From Asanoa ferruginea (GTDB taxonomy: Bacteria > Actinomycetota > Actinomycetes > Mycobacteriales > Micromonosporaceae), in contig NZ_QUMQ01000001.1 of assembly GCF_003387075.1 (NCBI RefSeq), positions 3,968,001-4,032,000 of the forward strand: DNA of 64,000 bases, in the 5' to 3' direction. Below the pieces are notes generated by a model that did not search any database, had not been told where the DNA came from, and saw nothing but the letters and a program-made list of their open reading frames with translations. The position numbers and the translations under genes were made by a program. Shown piece after piece: positions 44,038-52,064 of this stretch; position 1 is the first letter of the stretch, and every line of letters starts with the position of its first letter.

Positions 44038-44535
44038 GTGGATCCGTTCGAGCAGATCGACGAGATCATCGCGATGGTGGAAAACGCCCGCGCCGTTCCG
44101 ATGTCGCGGGCCAACGCCATGATCGATCGTGGCCCGATGATCGCCAAGCTCGACGAGCTCCGCGCCGACCTGCCCAGCGAGCTGCGGCGGGCAGCGGCGC
44201 TGCTCGACGAGCGCGACAAGATCATGGACGCGGGCAAGCGCGAGGCCGACCGGATCATCAGCGAGGGTGAGGCCGAACACGCCCGCCTGGTCTCGGTCAA
44301 CGAGATCACCGTGAGCGCCGAGCACGAGGGCGCCCGGATCATCTCCGAGGCCCGCGCCGAGGCGCAGCGACTCCGGGAAGAGGTCGACGACTACGTCGAC
44401 ACCGCGCTGGCCAACTTCGAGCAGTTCCTGACCCGGGCGCTAGCCTCGATCGAGCGGGGGCGCGACAAGATGCACGCCCTGCGCGAGATCGGCACCTTCG
44501 TGGGTGAGGAAAACGAACGCCCGCTGCCGTTCTGA
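44038..44535 (+). CDS. DivIVA/SepIVA-like coiled-coil protein
   Basis: A 165-residue, strongly helical protein, rich in Ala, Glu and Arg, with long coiled-coil stretches (about residues 45-150). The N-terminal FEQIDEIIAMVENARAVPMSR is well conserved in the actinobacterial family. Its position between coaD and DUF177 matches the place of mycobacterial SepIVA (Rv2927c), a DivIVA-domain septation factor. This protein is shorter than SepIVA. A role in septation or envelope growth is inferred from synteny. Start GTG 44038. Confidence 0.8.
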   Translation: MDPFEQIDEIIAMVENARAVPMSRANAMIDRGPMIAKLDELRADLPSELRRAAALLDERDKIMDAGKREADRIISEGEAEHARLVSVNEITVSAEHEGARIISEARAEAQRLREEVDDYVDTALANFEQFLTRALASIERGRDKMHALREIGTFVGEENERPLPF

Positions 44536-44622
44536 CCGGTTCACCAGCGACGGGCCGGTTCGACGCCGCCGGGGCGCCTCGGGTAACCTGGCGTGTCGGC
44601 CTCGCTAGGCCGGAGTCTGACT

Positions 44623-45186
44623 ATGCCAAAAAACACGCAAAGCTTCCTCGACGCCCGGTCGCCGCTGGTCCTCGATACCCGAGAGCTGCCACGGCGCCCT
44701 GGTGCCATGCGCACAATCGAACGCGTCGTCCCGGCACCGTCCGACCTCGGCCTCGAGCTGATCGGGGTGCCGGAAGGCGCCGACCTGCGTCTTGACCTTC
44801 GACTCGAGTCGGTGTCCGAGGGCGTGCTCGTCTCCGGGACGGTCAGCGTGCCGATCTCCGGCGAGTGCGGCCGTTGCCTGCGCCCGATCGACGACTCGGT
44901 CGATGTCAACATCCAGGAGCTGTATGCCTACGAGCACAGCACCACGGACGAGACGACCGAAGAAGACGAGATCGGTCGGCTGCACGGCGACCTGATCGAC
45001 CTGGAGCCGGCGGTCCGGGACGCGGTGGTGCTCGAGTTGCCACCCAACCCGGTGTGCCGTGCCGACTGCCCCGGGCTGTGCCCCGAATGCGGGGGGCTGC
45101 TCGACGACCTGCCCGCTGATCACCATCATGACGAGGTCGACCCGCGGTGGGCGGCGCTGTCGCAACTTAACAAAGAAGGAGAGTGA
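44623..45186 (+). CDS. DUF177 (YceD-like) protein
   Basis: A 187-residue protein from ATG 44623. [15 protein letters not shown] at the start, a Cys pair in [11 protein letters not shown] and zinc-ribbon-like [16 protein letters not shown] near the C-terminus. DUF177 proteins are linked with 23S rRNA maturation or L32 assembly and almost always precede rpmF, as here. A longer reading from GTG 44593 is possible. Confidence 0.92.
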   Translation: MPKNTQSFLDARSPLVLDTRELPRRPGAMRTIERVVPAPSDLGLELIGVPEGADLRLDLRLESVSEGVLVSGTVSVPISGECGRCLRPIDDSVDVNIQELYAYEHSTTDETTEEDEIGRLHGDLIDLEPAVRDAVVLELPPNPVCRADCPGLCPECGGLLDDLPADHHHDEVDPRWAALSQLNKEGE

Positions 45187-45191
45187 CTACC

Positions 45192-45365
45192 GTGGCTGTT
45201 CCCAAGCGCAAGATGTCGCGGAGCAACACCCGGTCCCGTCGGGCCAACTGGAAGAGCACGGCCGTCGCGACCGTGGCCTGCCCGCAGTGCAAGTCGCCGA
45301 AGCTGCCGCACGCCGCGTGCAGTGTCTGCGGCACCTACAACGGCCGTCAGGTCATCGAGGTCTGA
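45192..45365 (+). CDS. rpmF: 50S ribosomal protein L32
   Basis: A 57-residue protein from GTG 45192 ([17 protein letters not shown]), preceded by AAAGAAGGAGAG. Zinc-ribbon Cys pairs CPQCKSPK and [11 protein letters not shown] are intact. The earlier GTG at 45183 would add three non-conserved residues. Confidence 0.97.
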   Translation: MAVPKRKMSRSNTRSRRANWKSTAVATVACPQCKSPKLPHAACSVCGTYNGRQVIEV

Positions 45366-45372
45366 CCTCGGC

Positions 45373-46389
45373 GTGACGCTACCGACCTTCGGTCGGGCAG
45401 TGTCGACGCCCGGCGCGCCGGTTCCCGCACCACTCACGGAACCGGTCGCCGTGCGGATCGCCGTTGACCTCCTCGGCGGGGACGGAGCTCCCGCCGTCGT
45501 GGTTGACGGCGCTCTGCGAGCGTTCGAGGCTGACCCCGACGTGCGCCTTCTGCTCGTTGGCCCGAATGAAGTGGCCGACGAGCTGATCGCTGCCCTGCCA
45601 CCCACCGAACGCCACCGCGCGTCGGTCCGGCCGCTGCTCGGCGCCGTCAGCATGGCTGACCCGCCACAGCGCGGCGGCCGCTTCGACACCACGGTCCGCG
45701 GCGCCGCCCTGGCCGTCGCCGAGGGCGCCGCCGACGCGCTGGTCTCGGCCGGCTCCACCGGCGCCACCGTCACCGCGGCCGTGCTCAGCCTGGGCCGCTG
45801 GCCCGGCATCCGCCGACCCGCCCTGCTCGCCACCATTCCGGCCGTCGCCGGCCCGGTGGCGCTGCTCGACGTGGGCGGCTCGCTGGAGGCCCGGCCGATC
45901 ACGCTGGCCGGCCACGCCCTGCTCGGCGCCGCCTACGCCACCGTCGTGCACGACATCGCCCGCCCCCGGGTCGGGCTCCTCTCCATCGGTGCCGAGCCGG
46001 GCAAGGGCGACCGCGCCCGGCGGACCACCGACCCCATGCTCGCCGACCTGAAGCTCGGCGGCGACGCGCACTACGTGGGCTTCGTCGAGGGCTACGACGT
46101 GTCGTCCGGTGAGCGGGCCGATGTCGTGGTGACCGACGGCTTCACCGGAAACATCCTGCTCAAAGGCATCGAGGGCGCCTACGCCATGGCGGGCGGCCCA
46201 CCGCCCGGCGGCGCCGCACCGCGGGCCGCCGCGCTGCTCGGCGTGGCCGGCACCGTCGTGGTCTGTCACGGCGGCGCGACCGGCGACGACATCGCGTCGG
46301 GCATCGCCCTCGCCACCCACCTGCACCGAAACCGCGCGATCGCCCGCATCGCGACGGCGCTCGCCGACCTGATCGAGGTGTCCACATGA
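45373..46389 (+). CDS. plsX: Phosphate acyltransferase PlsX
   Basis: A 338-residue protein. [66 protein letters not shown] and [15 protein letters not shown] are the usual PlsX landmarks. It makes acyl-phosphate from acyl-ACP for phospholipid synthesis. GTG 45373 lies 8 bp after the rpmF stop. GTG 45451, just before the conserved core, is an alternative. The C-terminal region ([14 protein letters not shown]) is somewhat divergent from E. coli PlsX. It overlaps rnc by ATGA. Confidence 0.93.
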   Translation: MTLPTFGRAVSTPGAPVPAPLTEPVAVRIAVDLLGGDGAPAVVVDGALRAFEADPDVRLLLVGPNEVADELIAALPPTERHRASVRPLLGAVSMADPPQRGGRFDTTVRGAALAVAEGAADALVSAGSTGATVTAAVLSLGRWPGIRRPALLATIPAVAGPVALLDVGGSLEARPITLAGHALLGAAYATVVHDIARPRVGLLSIGAEPGKGDRARRTTDPMLADLKLGGDAHYVGFVEGYDVSSGERADVVVTDGFTGNILLKGIEGAYAMAGGPPPGGAAPRAAALLGVAGTVVVCHGGATGDDIASGIALATHLHRNRAIARIATALADLIEVST

Positions 46390-47132
46390 CCAACGACAAG
46401 CGACGGCGACCGCCGGTCGCCCACCTGGAGGCCGCGTTCGGCATCGGCTTCGACGTCGACCTCCTCGAGCGGGCGTTGACCCACCGGTCCTACGCCTACG
46501 AGAACGGCGGCCTGCCGACCAACGAGCGGCTCGAGTTCCTCGGCGACTCGGTGCTCGGGGTGGTGATCACCACGGCGCTCTTCAACAACCACCCCGACCT
46601 GCCCGAGGGGCAGCTCGCCAAGCTGCGCGCCAGCGTGGTCAACATGCGCGCGCTGGCTGACGTCGCCCGCCGCCTCGGCCCGGGCGGCCTCGGGCCCTAC
46701 CTGCTGCTCGGCAAGGGCGAGGAGACCACTGGCGGCCGCGACAAGAACAGCATCCTGGCCGACACCCTCGAGGCCCTGCTCGGCGCGCTCTACCTGCAAT
46801 ACGGCCTGGACACCACGGCGGTGGTGATCCACCGCCTGTTCGACCCGCTGATGGAGGAGTCCGCCGGCCGCGGCGCCGCGCTCGACTGGAAGACCAGCCT
46901 CCAGGAGCTGACCGCGACGCTGAGCCTGGGCGTCCCGGAATACCGCATCGACGAGGCCGGCCCCGACCACGCCAAGACGTTCACCGCGTGGGTCGTGGTG
47001 GCCGGCAAGCGCTACGGCGGTGCCGACGGGCGGAGCAAGAAAGAGGCCGAGCAGCGGGCCGCCGAGACCGCGTGGCGGGAGCTGTCCGATCGGGTGACGG
47101 AGAAGGTGGCCGCGCCGAGCGCCGCCGAATAG
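46386..47132 (+). CDS. rnc: Ribonuclease III
   Basis: A 248-residue protein. The RNase III signature [15 protein letters not shown] is near residue 47, the second acidic motif [18 protein letters not shown] near 119, and a dsRNA-binding domain fills about 163-240 ([11 protein letters not shown]... [15 protein letters not shown]). It cuts rRNA precursors and structured mRNA. ATG 46386 overlaps plsX by 4 bp. mutM follows after 9 bp. Confidence 0.96.
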   Translation: MTNDKRRRPPVAHLEAAFGIGFDVDLLERALTHRSYAYENGGLPTNERLEFLGDSVLGVVITTALFNNHPDLPEGQLAKLRASVVNMRALADVARRLGPGGLGPYLLLGKGEETTGGRDKNSILADTLEALLGALYLQYGLDTTAVVIHRLFDPLMEESAGRGAALDWKTSLQELTATLSLGVPEYRIDEAGPDHAKTFTAWVVVAGKRYGGADGRSKKEAEQRAAETAWRELSDRVTEKVAAPSAAE

Positions 47133-47141
47133 GTTTACCCC

Positions 47142-47990
47142 GTGCCCGAGCTACCCGAGGTCGAGACCGTTCGCGCCGGCCTGGCTAAGCATGTCGCCCA
47201 CCGCCGGATCGCCTCGGTGGAGGTGTCCCACCCCCGCGCAGTGCGCCGCCACCTGCCCGGTCCGCTCGACTTCGCCGGCCAGCTCGCCGGCCGCCAGGTC
47301 GTCGACGTGCGCCGCCGCGGCAAATACCTGTGGCTGCCGCTCGACAGCGGCGACGCGATCATCGGTCACCTGGGCATGTCGGGCCAGATGCTGCTCCAGC
47401 CGGCCGCCGCGCCCGACGAGACCCACCTGCGGATCCGGTTCCGGTTCGACGACGGCGACCCCGAGCTGCGCTTCGTCGACCAGCGCACGTTCGGCGGCCT
47501 GTCGGTCTCCGCGGGCGGCGCCGACCTGCCGGCCGAGATCGCACACATCGCCCGCGACCCGATCGACCCGGAGTTTTCCGACGACGCGTTCGTGGCCAAC
47601 CTGCGCCGCCGCCGCACCGAGGTCAAGCGCGCCCTGCTCGACCAGAGCCTGATCTCCGGGGTCGGCAACATCTACGCCGACGAGGCGCTCTGGCGGGCCC
47701 AGCTGCACGGCACCCGGCAGACCGACCGGCTGACCAAACCGGCGGCGCTGCGGCTGCTCGGCCACGTGCGCGACGTGCTCGGTGAGGCGATCGATGCGGG
47801 CGGCACGAGCTTCGACGCGCTCTATGTCGACGTCAACGGCGAGAGCGGATATTTCGAGCGGGGCCTCAACGCGTACGGGCGGGAAGGCCTGCCCTGCAAC
47901 CGCTGCGGGACCCCGATGCGCCGCGAGGCGTTCATGAACCGCTCGTCGTTCTCCTGCCCGAAGTGTCAGCCGCGCCCGCGGGCTCGGTGA
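47142..47990 (+). CDS. mutM: Formamidopyrimidine-DNA glycosylase
   Basis: A 282-residue protein starting [13 protein letters not shown] (catalytic Pro and Glu). It has GRRGKYLWL-type lysine region ([12 protein letters not shown]), the H2TH region [16 protein letters not shown], and a C-terminal zinc finger CNRCGTPM...CPKCQ. It removes 8-oxoguanine and formamidopyrimidines from DNA. Its last 59 bp, which encode the second zinc-ligand Cys pair, overlap the 3' end of the convergent TetR gene. Confidence 0.96.
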   Translation: MPELPEVETVRAGLAKHVAHRRIASVEVSHPRAVRRHLPGPLDFAGQLAGRQVVDVRRRGKYLWLPLDSGDAIIGHLGMSGQMLLQPAAAPDETHLRIRFRFDDGDPELRFVDQRTFGGLSVSAGGADLPAEIAHIARDPIDPEFSDDAFVANLRRRRTEVKRALLDQSLISGVGNIYADEALWRAQLHGTRQTDRLTKPAALRLLGHVRDVLGEAIDAGGTSFDALYVDVNGESGYFERGLNAYGREGLPCNRCGTPMRREAFMNRSSFSCPKCQPRPRAR

Positions 47991-48576
47991 TCATCGTCGC
48001 GAGAGCCGGCGCGACCAGCGCGAAGGCGTCGTCGGTCAGCTCCGGCAGCGGCCGGGCGCCCTCCTGGTCGACCCAGGCCGACACCGCGGTGTCGAGGGCG
48101 TCGAGCGCGAGCCCGGCGGCCAGCCGCGCCCGCATGTCGCGCGGCGCCAACCCGTGCCGGGCGACCAGCTCCAGGGCCAGCGCTTCCTGCCACATCGCCC
48201 GGCGCTCGAGATAGCGGCCGAGCAGCGCCGGCGTGCGTAACGTCAGCCGCGCGATGGCCAATGCCTTGGTCTGGTCCTCGTCGTATTTGTCGGTGAAGAC
48301 GCCGACCGCCGCCCGCAGCGCGACCGCCGGCGGCTCGCCCGGCGGCCGGGCGGCCAGGGTGTCGCTCACTGCCATGCCGAGCCCGCCGATGAACTCGACG
48401 ATCACGTCTTCCTTCGACCGGTAGTAGCGGAAGAACGTGCGCCGGGAGACGCCGGCCGCCTCGGTGATCGCCTCGATCGTGGTCTCTTCGTAGCCGCGGA
48501 AGGCGAACAGCCGCATCGCCGCTTCGTTGAGCTCGTCACGGACGAGCTGTCGCTTCCGCTCGGCCATCGACTCCAC
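47932..48576 (-). CDS. TetR-family transcriptional regulator
   Basis: A 214-residue protein. The N-terminal helix-turn-helix is [32 protein letters not shown] at about residues 26-57; the rest is a ligand-binding helical domain. GTG 48576 is chosen because TATAGT (48589-48584 on the minus strand) ends 7 nt upstream, giving a leaderless mRNA; ATG 48567 is an alternative. It is divergent from the SDR gene, which has a palindromic operator. The last ~20 residues are encoded opposite the mutM zinc finger. Confidence 0.88.
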   Translation of the reverse strand: MESMAERKRQLVRDELNEAAMRLFAFRGYEETTIEAITEAAGVSRRTFFRYYRSKEDVIVEFIGGLGMAVSDTLAARPPGEPPAVALRAAVGVFTDKYDEDQTKALAIARLTLRTPALLGRYLERRAMWQEALALELVARHGLAPRDMRARLAAGLALDALDTAVSAWVDQEGARPLPELTDDAFALVAPALATMITEPAGAADTSGRRTTSGS

Positions 48577-48583
48577 GCTGCAC

Positions 48584-48589
48584 ACTATA
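48584..48589 (-). promoter_or_regulatory. Leaderless -10 of the tetR gene
   Basis: TATAGT on the minus strand, 7 nt before the GTG at 48576. It is the best -10 match in the divergent region. Confidence 0.5.
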
Positions 48590-48615
48590 CCGATCTCGCC
48601 ACCGCACGTCATGGT

Positions 48616-48630
48616 TGACACTGAGTGTCA
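48616..48630. promoter_or_regulatory. TetR operator palindrome TGACACT-G-AGTGTCA
   Basis: A perfect 15-bp inverted repeat (7-bp arms, 1-bp centre) in the tetR-SDR divergent region. It overlaps TTGACA at 48615-48620, a likely -35 of the SDR gene, so binding of the neighbouring TetR would repress it. Assignment to this regulator is from position. Confidence 0.75.
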
Positions 48631-48649
48631 TGCGCGGCATGCTGGGAAC

Positions 48650-49618
48650 ATGACCGCTTCTCGCTGGACCGCCGCCGACATCCCCGACCAGACCGGCCGC
48701 ACCTTCGTGATCACCGGTGCCAACAGCGGCCTCGGCCTGGCCATGACCCGCGAACTCGCCCGCCGCGGTGCCTCGGTGGTGATGGCCGTCCGCGACCTGG
48801 CCAAGGGGGAGCGGGCCCGTGCCGAGATCGCCGCGGCGGTGCCCGGCGCCACGCTCGACCTCCGCGCGCTCGACCTGGCCGACCTCGACTCGGTGCGGTC
48901 CTTCGCCGCGTCGCTCGACCCGTTCGACGTTCTGGTCAACAACGCCGGCGTGATGATGCCGCCGCGCCGGCTCAGCCCGCAGGGCCACGAGAGCCAGTTC
49001 GCGTGCAACCACCTCGGCCACTTCGCGCTCACCGGCTTGCTCTTCCCGATGATCCGCGCCCGCGTGGTCACCGTCAGCTCGACGATGCACAAGCGCGGCT
49101 CGATCCACTTCGACGACCTGACCGGCGCCCGCCGCTACTCACCGACCGCGTTCTACGCGCAGTCGAAGTTCGCCAACGTGCTGTTCGGTCTCGAACTCGA
49201 CCGCCGCCTGCGCGCCGCCGCGAATCCCGTCCGCAGCCTGCTCGCGCACCCCGGCTATTCGGCGACCAACCTCCAGACCTCCGGCCCGACCGGGCTCGCC
49301 CGCGGCTTTATGCGGCTCGGCAACCGGGTCATGGCGCAACACGTCGACCAGGGCGTGCTCCCGCAGCTCTACGCGGCGACGGCGACGGCCGCCGAGGGCG
49401 GGCAGTTCATCGGTCCGGACGGGTTCGCCGAGAGCCGCGGCTACCCGACGGTGGTGCGGCCGGTGCGCCCGGCCCAGGATCCGGAGGTCGCCCGTCGCCT
49501 GTGGACGCTGTCCGAAGAGCTGACCGGCGTGCGGTTCGTTATCCCGGCACAACCGCCAGCGGACGCGGCGAATCCGACGGCAGACCATGCCACGGGTTCG
49601 GCATCCAACGGTCGGTGA
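48650..49618 (+). CDS. Short-chain dehydrogenase/reductase
   Basis: A 322-residue classical SDR of the retinol-dehydrogenase/WWOX-like group. TGANSGLGLAMTRELARRGA binds the nucleotide, NNAGVMMPP follows, and the catalytic residues are Ser in TVSSTMHKRG and Tyr/Lys in YAQSKFANVLF. ATG 48650 is the leaderless-type start after the operator. A low-complexity C-terminal tail (~25 residues) is encoded over the 80-bp overlap with the convergent spherulin-4 gene. Probably controlled by the adjacent TetR. Confidence 0.9.
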   Translation: MTASRWTAADIPDQTGRTFVITGANSGLGLAMTRELARRGASVVMAVRDLAKGERARAEIAAAVPGATLDLRALDLADLDSVRSFAASLDPFDVLVNNAGVMMPPRRLSPQGHESQFACNHLGHFALTGLLFPMIRARVVTVSSTMHKRGSIHFDDLTGARRYSPTAFYAQSKFANVLFGLELDRRLRAAANPVRSLLAHPGYSATNLQTSGPTGLARGFMRLGNRVMAQHVDQGVLPQLYAATATAAEGGQFIGPDGFAESRGYPTVVRPVRPAQDPEVARRLWTLSEELTGVRFVIPAQPPADAANPTADHATGSASNGR

Positions 49619-50234
49619 CCACGCCGAAACCCGCGCCACGCCAGGCCATCACGCGGCGGGCGTGCTCGAGCTGCCACGGCGGGACACTGTGGATCAGGTG
49701 GCCGTCGCCGGGCAGCGCGCCCTCGCCGTCCCACTCCTGATACTCGTCCCAGCCGCCCTCGAACACGCAGATCGGCACGCCCAACTCGCGGTAGACCGGG
49801 TCGGTCGGGGTGCCGGGGTTGAGCACGGTCGCGAACAGCCCCGCTCGTCGGGCGACCCGCACCGCGAGCGCCACCGGGCCCAGCCCATAGGCGCCGGTCG
49901 GTGACTGATCCAGGAACACACCCGACATCGGGTACGCGGCCCAGCGGTTGACGTCGTCGAGGATGTCGGCGATCGGCCGGGCCGAGTAGCCCAGGTCGAC
50001 GTAGCCCAGCATCGGCACGCCGGCGGCCGCCAGGCGCGAGGTCGCCAGCACGTAGTCCTCGTCGACGACCGCACCGGGTCCATCGTGGACGTTGACGATC
50101 ACGGTGGCGCCGTCGAGCGCGTCCGGGTCCCAGGCGTGCGGATCCTCGGCCGGGTGCACGTAGAGCGGCACGAGCCGGGTCGGTGCCGGCACGGCAGTGG
50201 TGGCGCCGGGAATCCGGCGCGGCAGCTCGGTCAT
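49539..50234 (-). CDS. Spherulation-specific family 4 (spherulin-4-like) protein
   Basis: A 231-residue protein from ATG 50234, overlapping the upstream stop by ATGA. LVPLYVHPAEDPHAWD at the start, ATVIVNVHDGPG, AGVPMLGYVDLGYSARP and VFLDQSP are typical of this TIM-barrel family, which is related to GH114-type galactosaminidases. Family members occur in exopolysaccharide clusters. No signal peptide is visible, which is unusual for a polysaccharide hydrolase. It is the last gene of the glycosyltransferase operon. Confidence 0.85.
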   Translation of the reverse strand: MTELPRRIPGATTAVPAPTRLVPLYVHPAEDPHAWDPDALDGATVIVNVHDGPGAVVDEDYVLATSRLAAAGVPMLGYVDLGYSARPIADILDDVNRWAAYPMSGVFLDQSPTGAYGLGPVALAVRVARRAGLFATVLNPGTPTDPVYRELGVPICVFEGGWDEYQEWDGEGALPGDGHLIHSVPPWQLEHARRVMAWRGAGFGVVTDRWMPNPWHGLPSDSPRPLAVVPG

Positions 50235-51679
50235 CGGTAGCTCCCGGGATGGAAGACGGTGTGTGCGGTGGCGGCGAGGCCGAGCACCGAAGTCGCGGCC
50301 AGGCCGGCCACCGTCGCGGGCAACAACACCTGGATCAACGAGTCGACGCCGCCGCCCGGCACGGCCACCAGCCAACCGGCGACGGGTACCACCGCGAAGG
50401 CGACCGGCGCGAGCGCCAGGAACGCGGCGAGCAACAGCCGGCCCCGCGTGGCGAGCAGCAGCGTCGCCGCCCAGCCACCGGCCAGCAGCACGCCGGCCGC
50501 GACCGCCAGCACCAACGCCCGCGCGTCCGGGTGGCGGGACAGCTCGTATGGCAGCCGGAACGCGGCCACCACGAGCGCCGCGCCGATCGCGAGCGGCGGC
50601 AGCAGCGCCGCGAGCGTCACCGTGCCCAGGCCGCGCAGGTGTCGGCGGTAGGCGGCCACGTCGTCGTAGGTGTCCAGGCCGCCGGCGACACTGGCCGCGT
50701 GCCAACCGATGAACACCTCGATCAGGGGTACGGCCAGCAGCAGCGGGAGGGTCGCCGGCGGCGGGGTGCCGCCCTCGCCCGGCACCAGCCGCCAGACCAG
50801 CAGGAACGCGCCCGCCTGGCCGGCACCGATCGCCAGGTAGGCGAACACAGCGGCGACCGGGGTGCGGGCCGGTACCCGGGACCGGTCGCGGCGCAGCGCC
50901 GGCACGAACGCCCGGGCGGCGGCGAGCCCGACAGCGGCGCCGAGCACCCAGCCGTAGCGGGCCGGCAGCAGGCCCGCCAGCATCGCCAGGCTGACCAGCC
51001 AGGCCGGCACCGACCAGCGCAGCACCGCGGCCACCCGGTCGCCGACCAGCGCGGCGGCGGTGCCCGCGAAGGCGAGAAGTTCTACACCGCAGACGGCGTA
51101 CGCCACCGTCCGCTCGCCGACCAGGTCGGCCGGGCCGAACGCGATCGCCGCCGCGCACCCGCCCGCGCCGAGCAGCAGTCCGGCGATCACCCGGCGCACG
51201 GCCGCACCGGTCGCGCCGTGCCCGGCCCGGGCATACCCGGCGCAGGCCAGCGCCTGACCGCCGGACCAGCCGAGCAGCAGCGTCGCGGCGAGCAGCGGCC
51301 AGCCGACCCGGGCCAGCGTCGCGTCCGCGGCGAGCGCGGCCAGGGCCGGTGTGAGGAACAGCGCCGCCCGGGCCAGCGCGGCGCGGGCGAACGGCGGCGC
51401 GGCCGGCCGGGCCGGTGCGGCACCCGGCCGGTGCCGCTGCGCCCACAGCCGGGCCAGCACCGCCTCGCCGAGCGCGAACACCGTCGGCACGCCGTACTTG
51501 ACCTGCGCCTGCCGATCGCTGATGCCGGCGGCTTCGATCGCCGCGACCAGCTCGTCGACGTCGACCACGACCGCGCTCCCGGCGGCGAACCGCTCGACCA
51601 GATCGGCGACGGACCGCGGCGCCGGCCCTCCCGGTGGAAACGGCCCGACCCGCTGCGGCCCCACCGTCGGAGCGCTCAT
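50231..51679 (-). CDS. Polytopic membrane protein of the exopolysaccharide operon
   Basis: A 482-residue protein from ATG 51679 (MSAPTVGPQRVG). A ~70-residue soluble N-terminus (VVVDVDELVAAIEAAGISDRQAQVKYG) is followed by about 11-12 membrane helices from residue ~95. It is flanked by a PelF-like glycosyltransferase and a spherulin-4 protein and is coupled to both by ATGA junctions, so it is likely the polysaccharide export or polymerising membrane partner. I see no certain match to PelG or other flippases, so function is inferred from context only. Confidence 0.8.
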   Translation of the reverse strand: MSAPTVGPQRVGPFPPGGPAPRSVADLVERFAAGSAVVVDVDELVAAIEAAGISDRQAQVKYGVPTVFALGEAVLARLWAQRHRPGAAPARPAAPPFARAALARAALFLTPALAALAADATLARVGWPLLAATLLLGWSGGQALACAGYARAGHGATGAAVRRVIAGLLLGAGGCAAAIAFGPADLVGERTVAYAVCGVELLAFAGTAAALVGDRVAAVLRWSVPAWLVSLAMLAGLLPARYGWVLGAAVGLAAARAFVPALRRDRSRVPARTPVAAVFAYLAIGAGQAGAFLLVWRLVPGEGGTPPPATLPLLLAVPLIEVFIGWHAASVAGGLDTYDDVAAYRRHLRGLGTVTLAALLPPLAIGAALVVAAFRLPYELSRHPDARALVLAVAAGVLLAGGWAATLLLATRGRLLLAAFLALAPVAFAVVPVAGWLVAVPGGGVDSLIQVLLPATVAGLAATSVLGLAATAHTVFHPGSYR

Positions 51680-52064
51680 GCGGGTGCCTCGCTGCGCTCG
51701 GCGGGGCCTGACCGCAATGCACTGAGCTGGCTGGTTCGCTCGCTGCGCTCGCTCATGCGGGTGCCTCGCTGCGCTGGGCGGGGCCTGACCGCGATGCACT
51801 GAGCTGGCTGGTTCGCTCGCTGCGCTCGCTCATGCGGGTGCCTCGCTGCGCTGGGCGGGGCCTGACCGCGATGCACTGAGCTGGCTGGTTCGCTCGCTGC
51901 GCTCGCTCATGCGGGTGCCTCGCTGCGCTGGGCGGGGCCTGACCGCGATGCACTGAGCTGGCTGGTTCGCTCGCTGCGCTCGCTCATGCGGGTGCCTCGC
52001 TGCGCTGGGCGGGGCCTGACCGCGATGCACTGAGCTGGCTGGTTCGCTCGCTGCGCTCGCTCAT
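51676..52064 (-). other. Chain of five ATGA-coupled 26-codon minigenes
   Basis: Reading the minus strand, ORFs lie at 52064-51984, 51987-51907, 51910-51830, 51833-51753 and 51756-51676. Each is 81 nt, encodes a peptide starting MSERSERTSQ and ending RSEAPA, and shares ATGA with the next. The first ATG overlaps the glycosyltransferase TGA, and the last TGA overlaps the membrane-protein ATG. Whether the peptides are made is not known. The arrangement would let ribosomes pass from stop to start along the whole operon. Confidence 0.6.
51677..52061 (-). repeat. Five tandem 77-bp units between glycosyltransferase and membrane protein genes
   Basis: Units begin at 51677, 51754, 51831, 51908 and 51985. 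Four are identical; the one at 51677 differs at two bases (giving Leu for Ser and Glu for Gln in the encoded peptide). On the minus strand every unit starts ATGAGCGAGCGCAGCGAGCG and ends CGAGGCACCCGC, so it carries its own GAGG-type SD, 7 nt ahead of the next ATG. This fills the 381-bp gap between the two genes. Confidence 0.97.

Noticed and set aside
50231-51679. Calling the membrane protein PelG
   Set aside because: Topology and context fit, but I see no PelG-specific sequence, and the soluble N-terminus differs. It is left unnamed.
51676-52064. CRISPR array
   Set aside because: The 77-bp units are contiguous with no variable spacers, and no cas genes are present.
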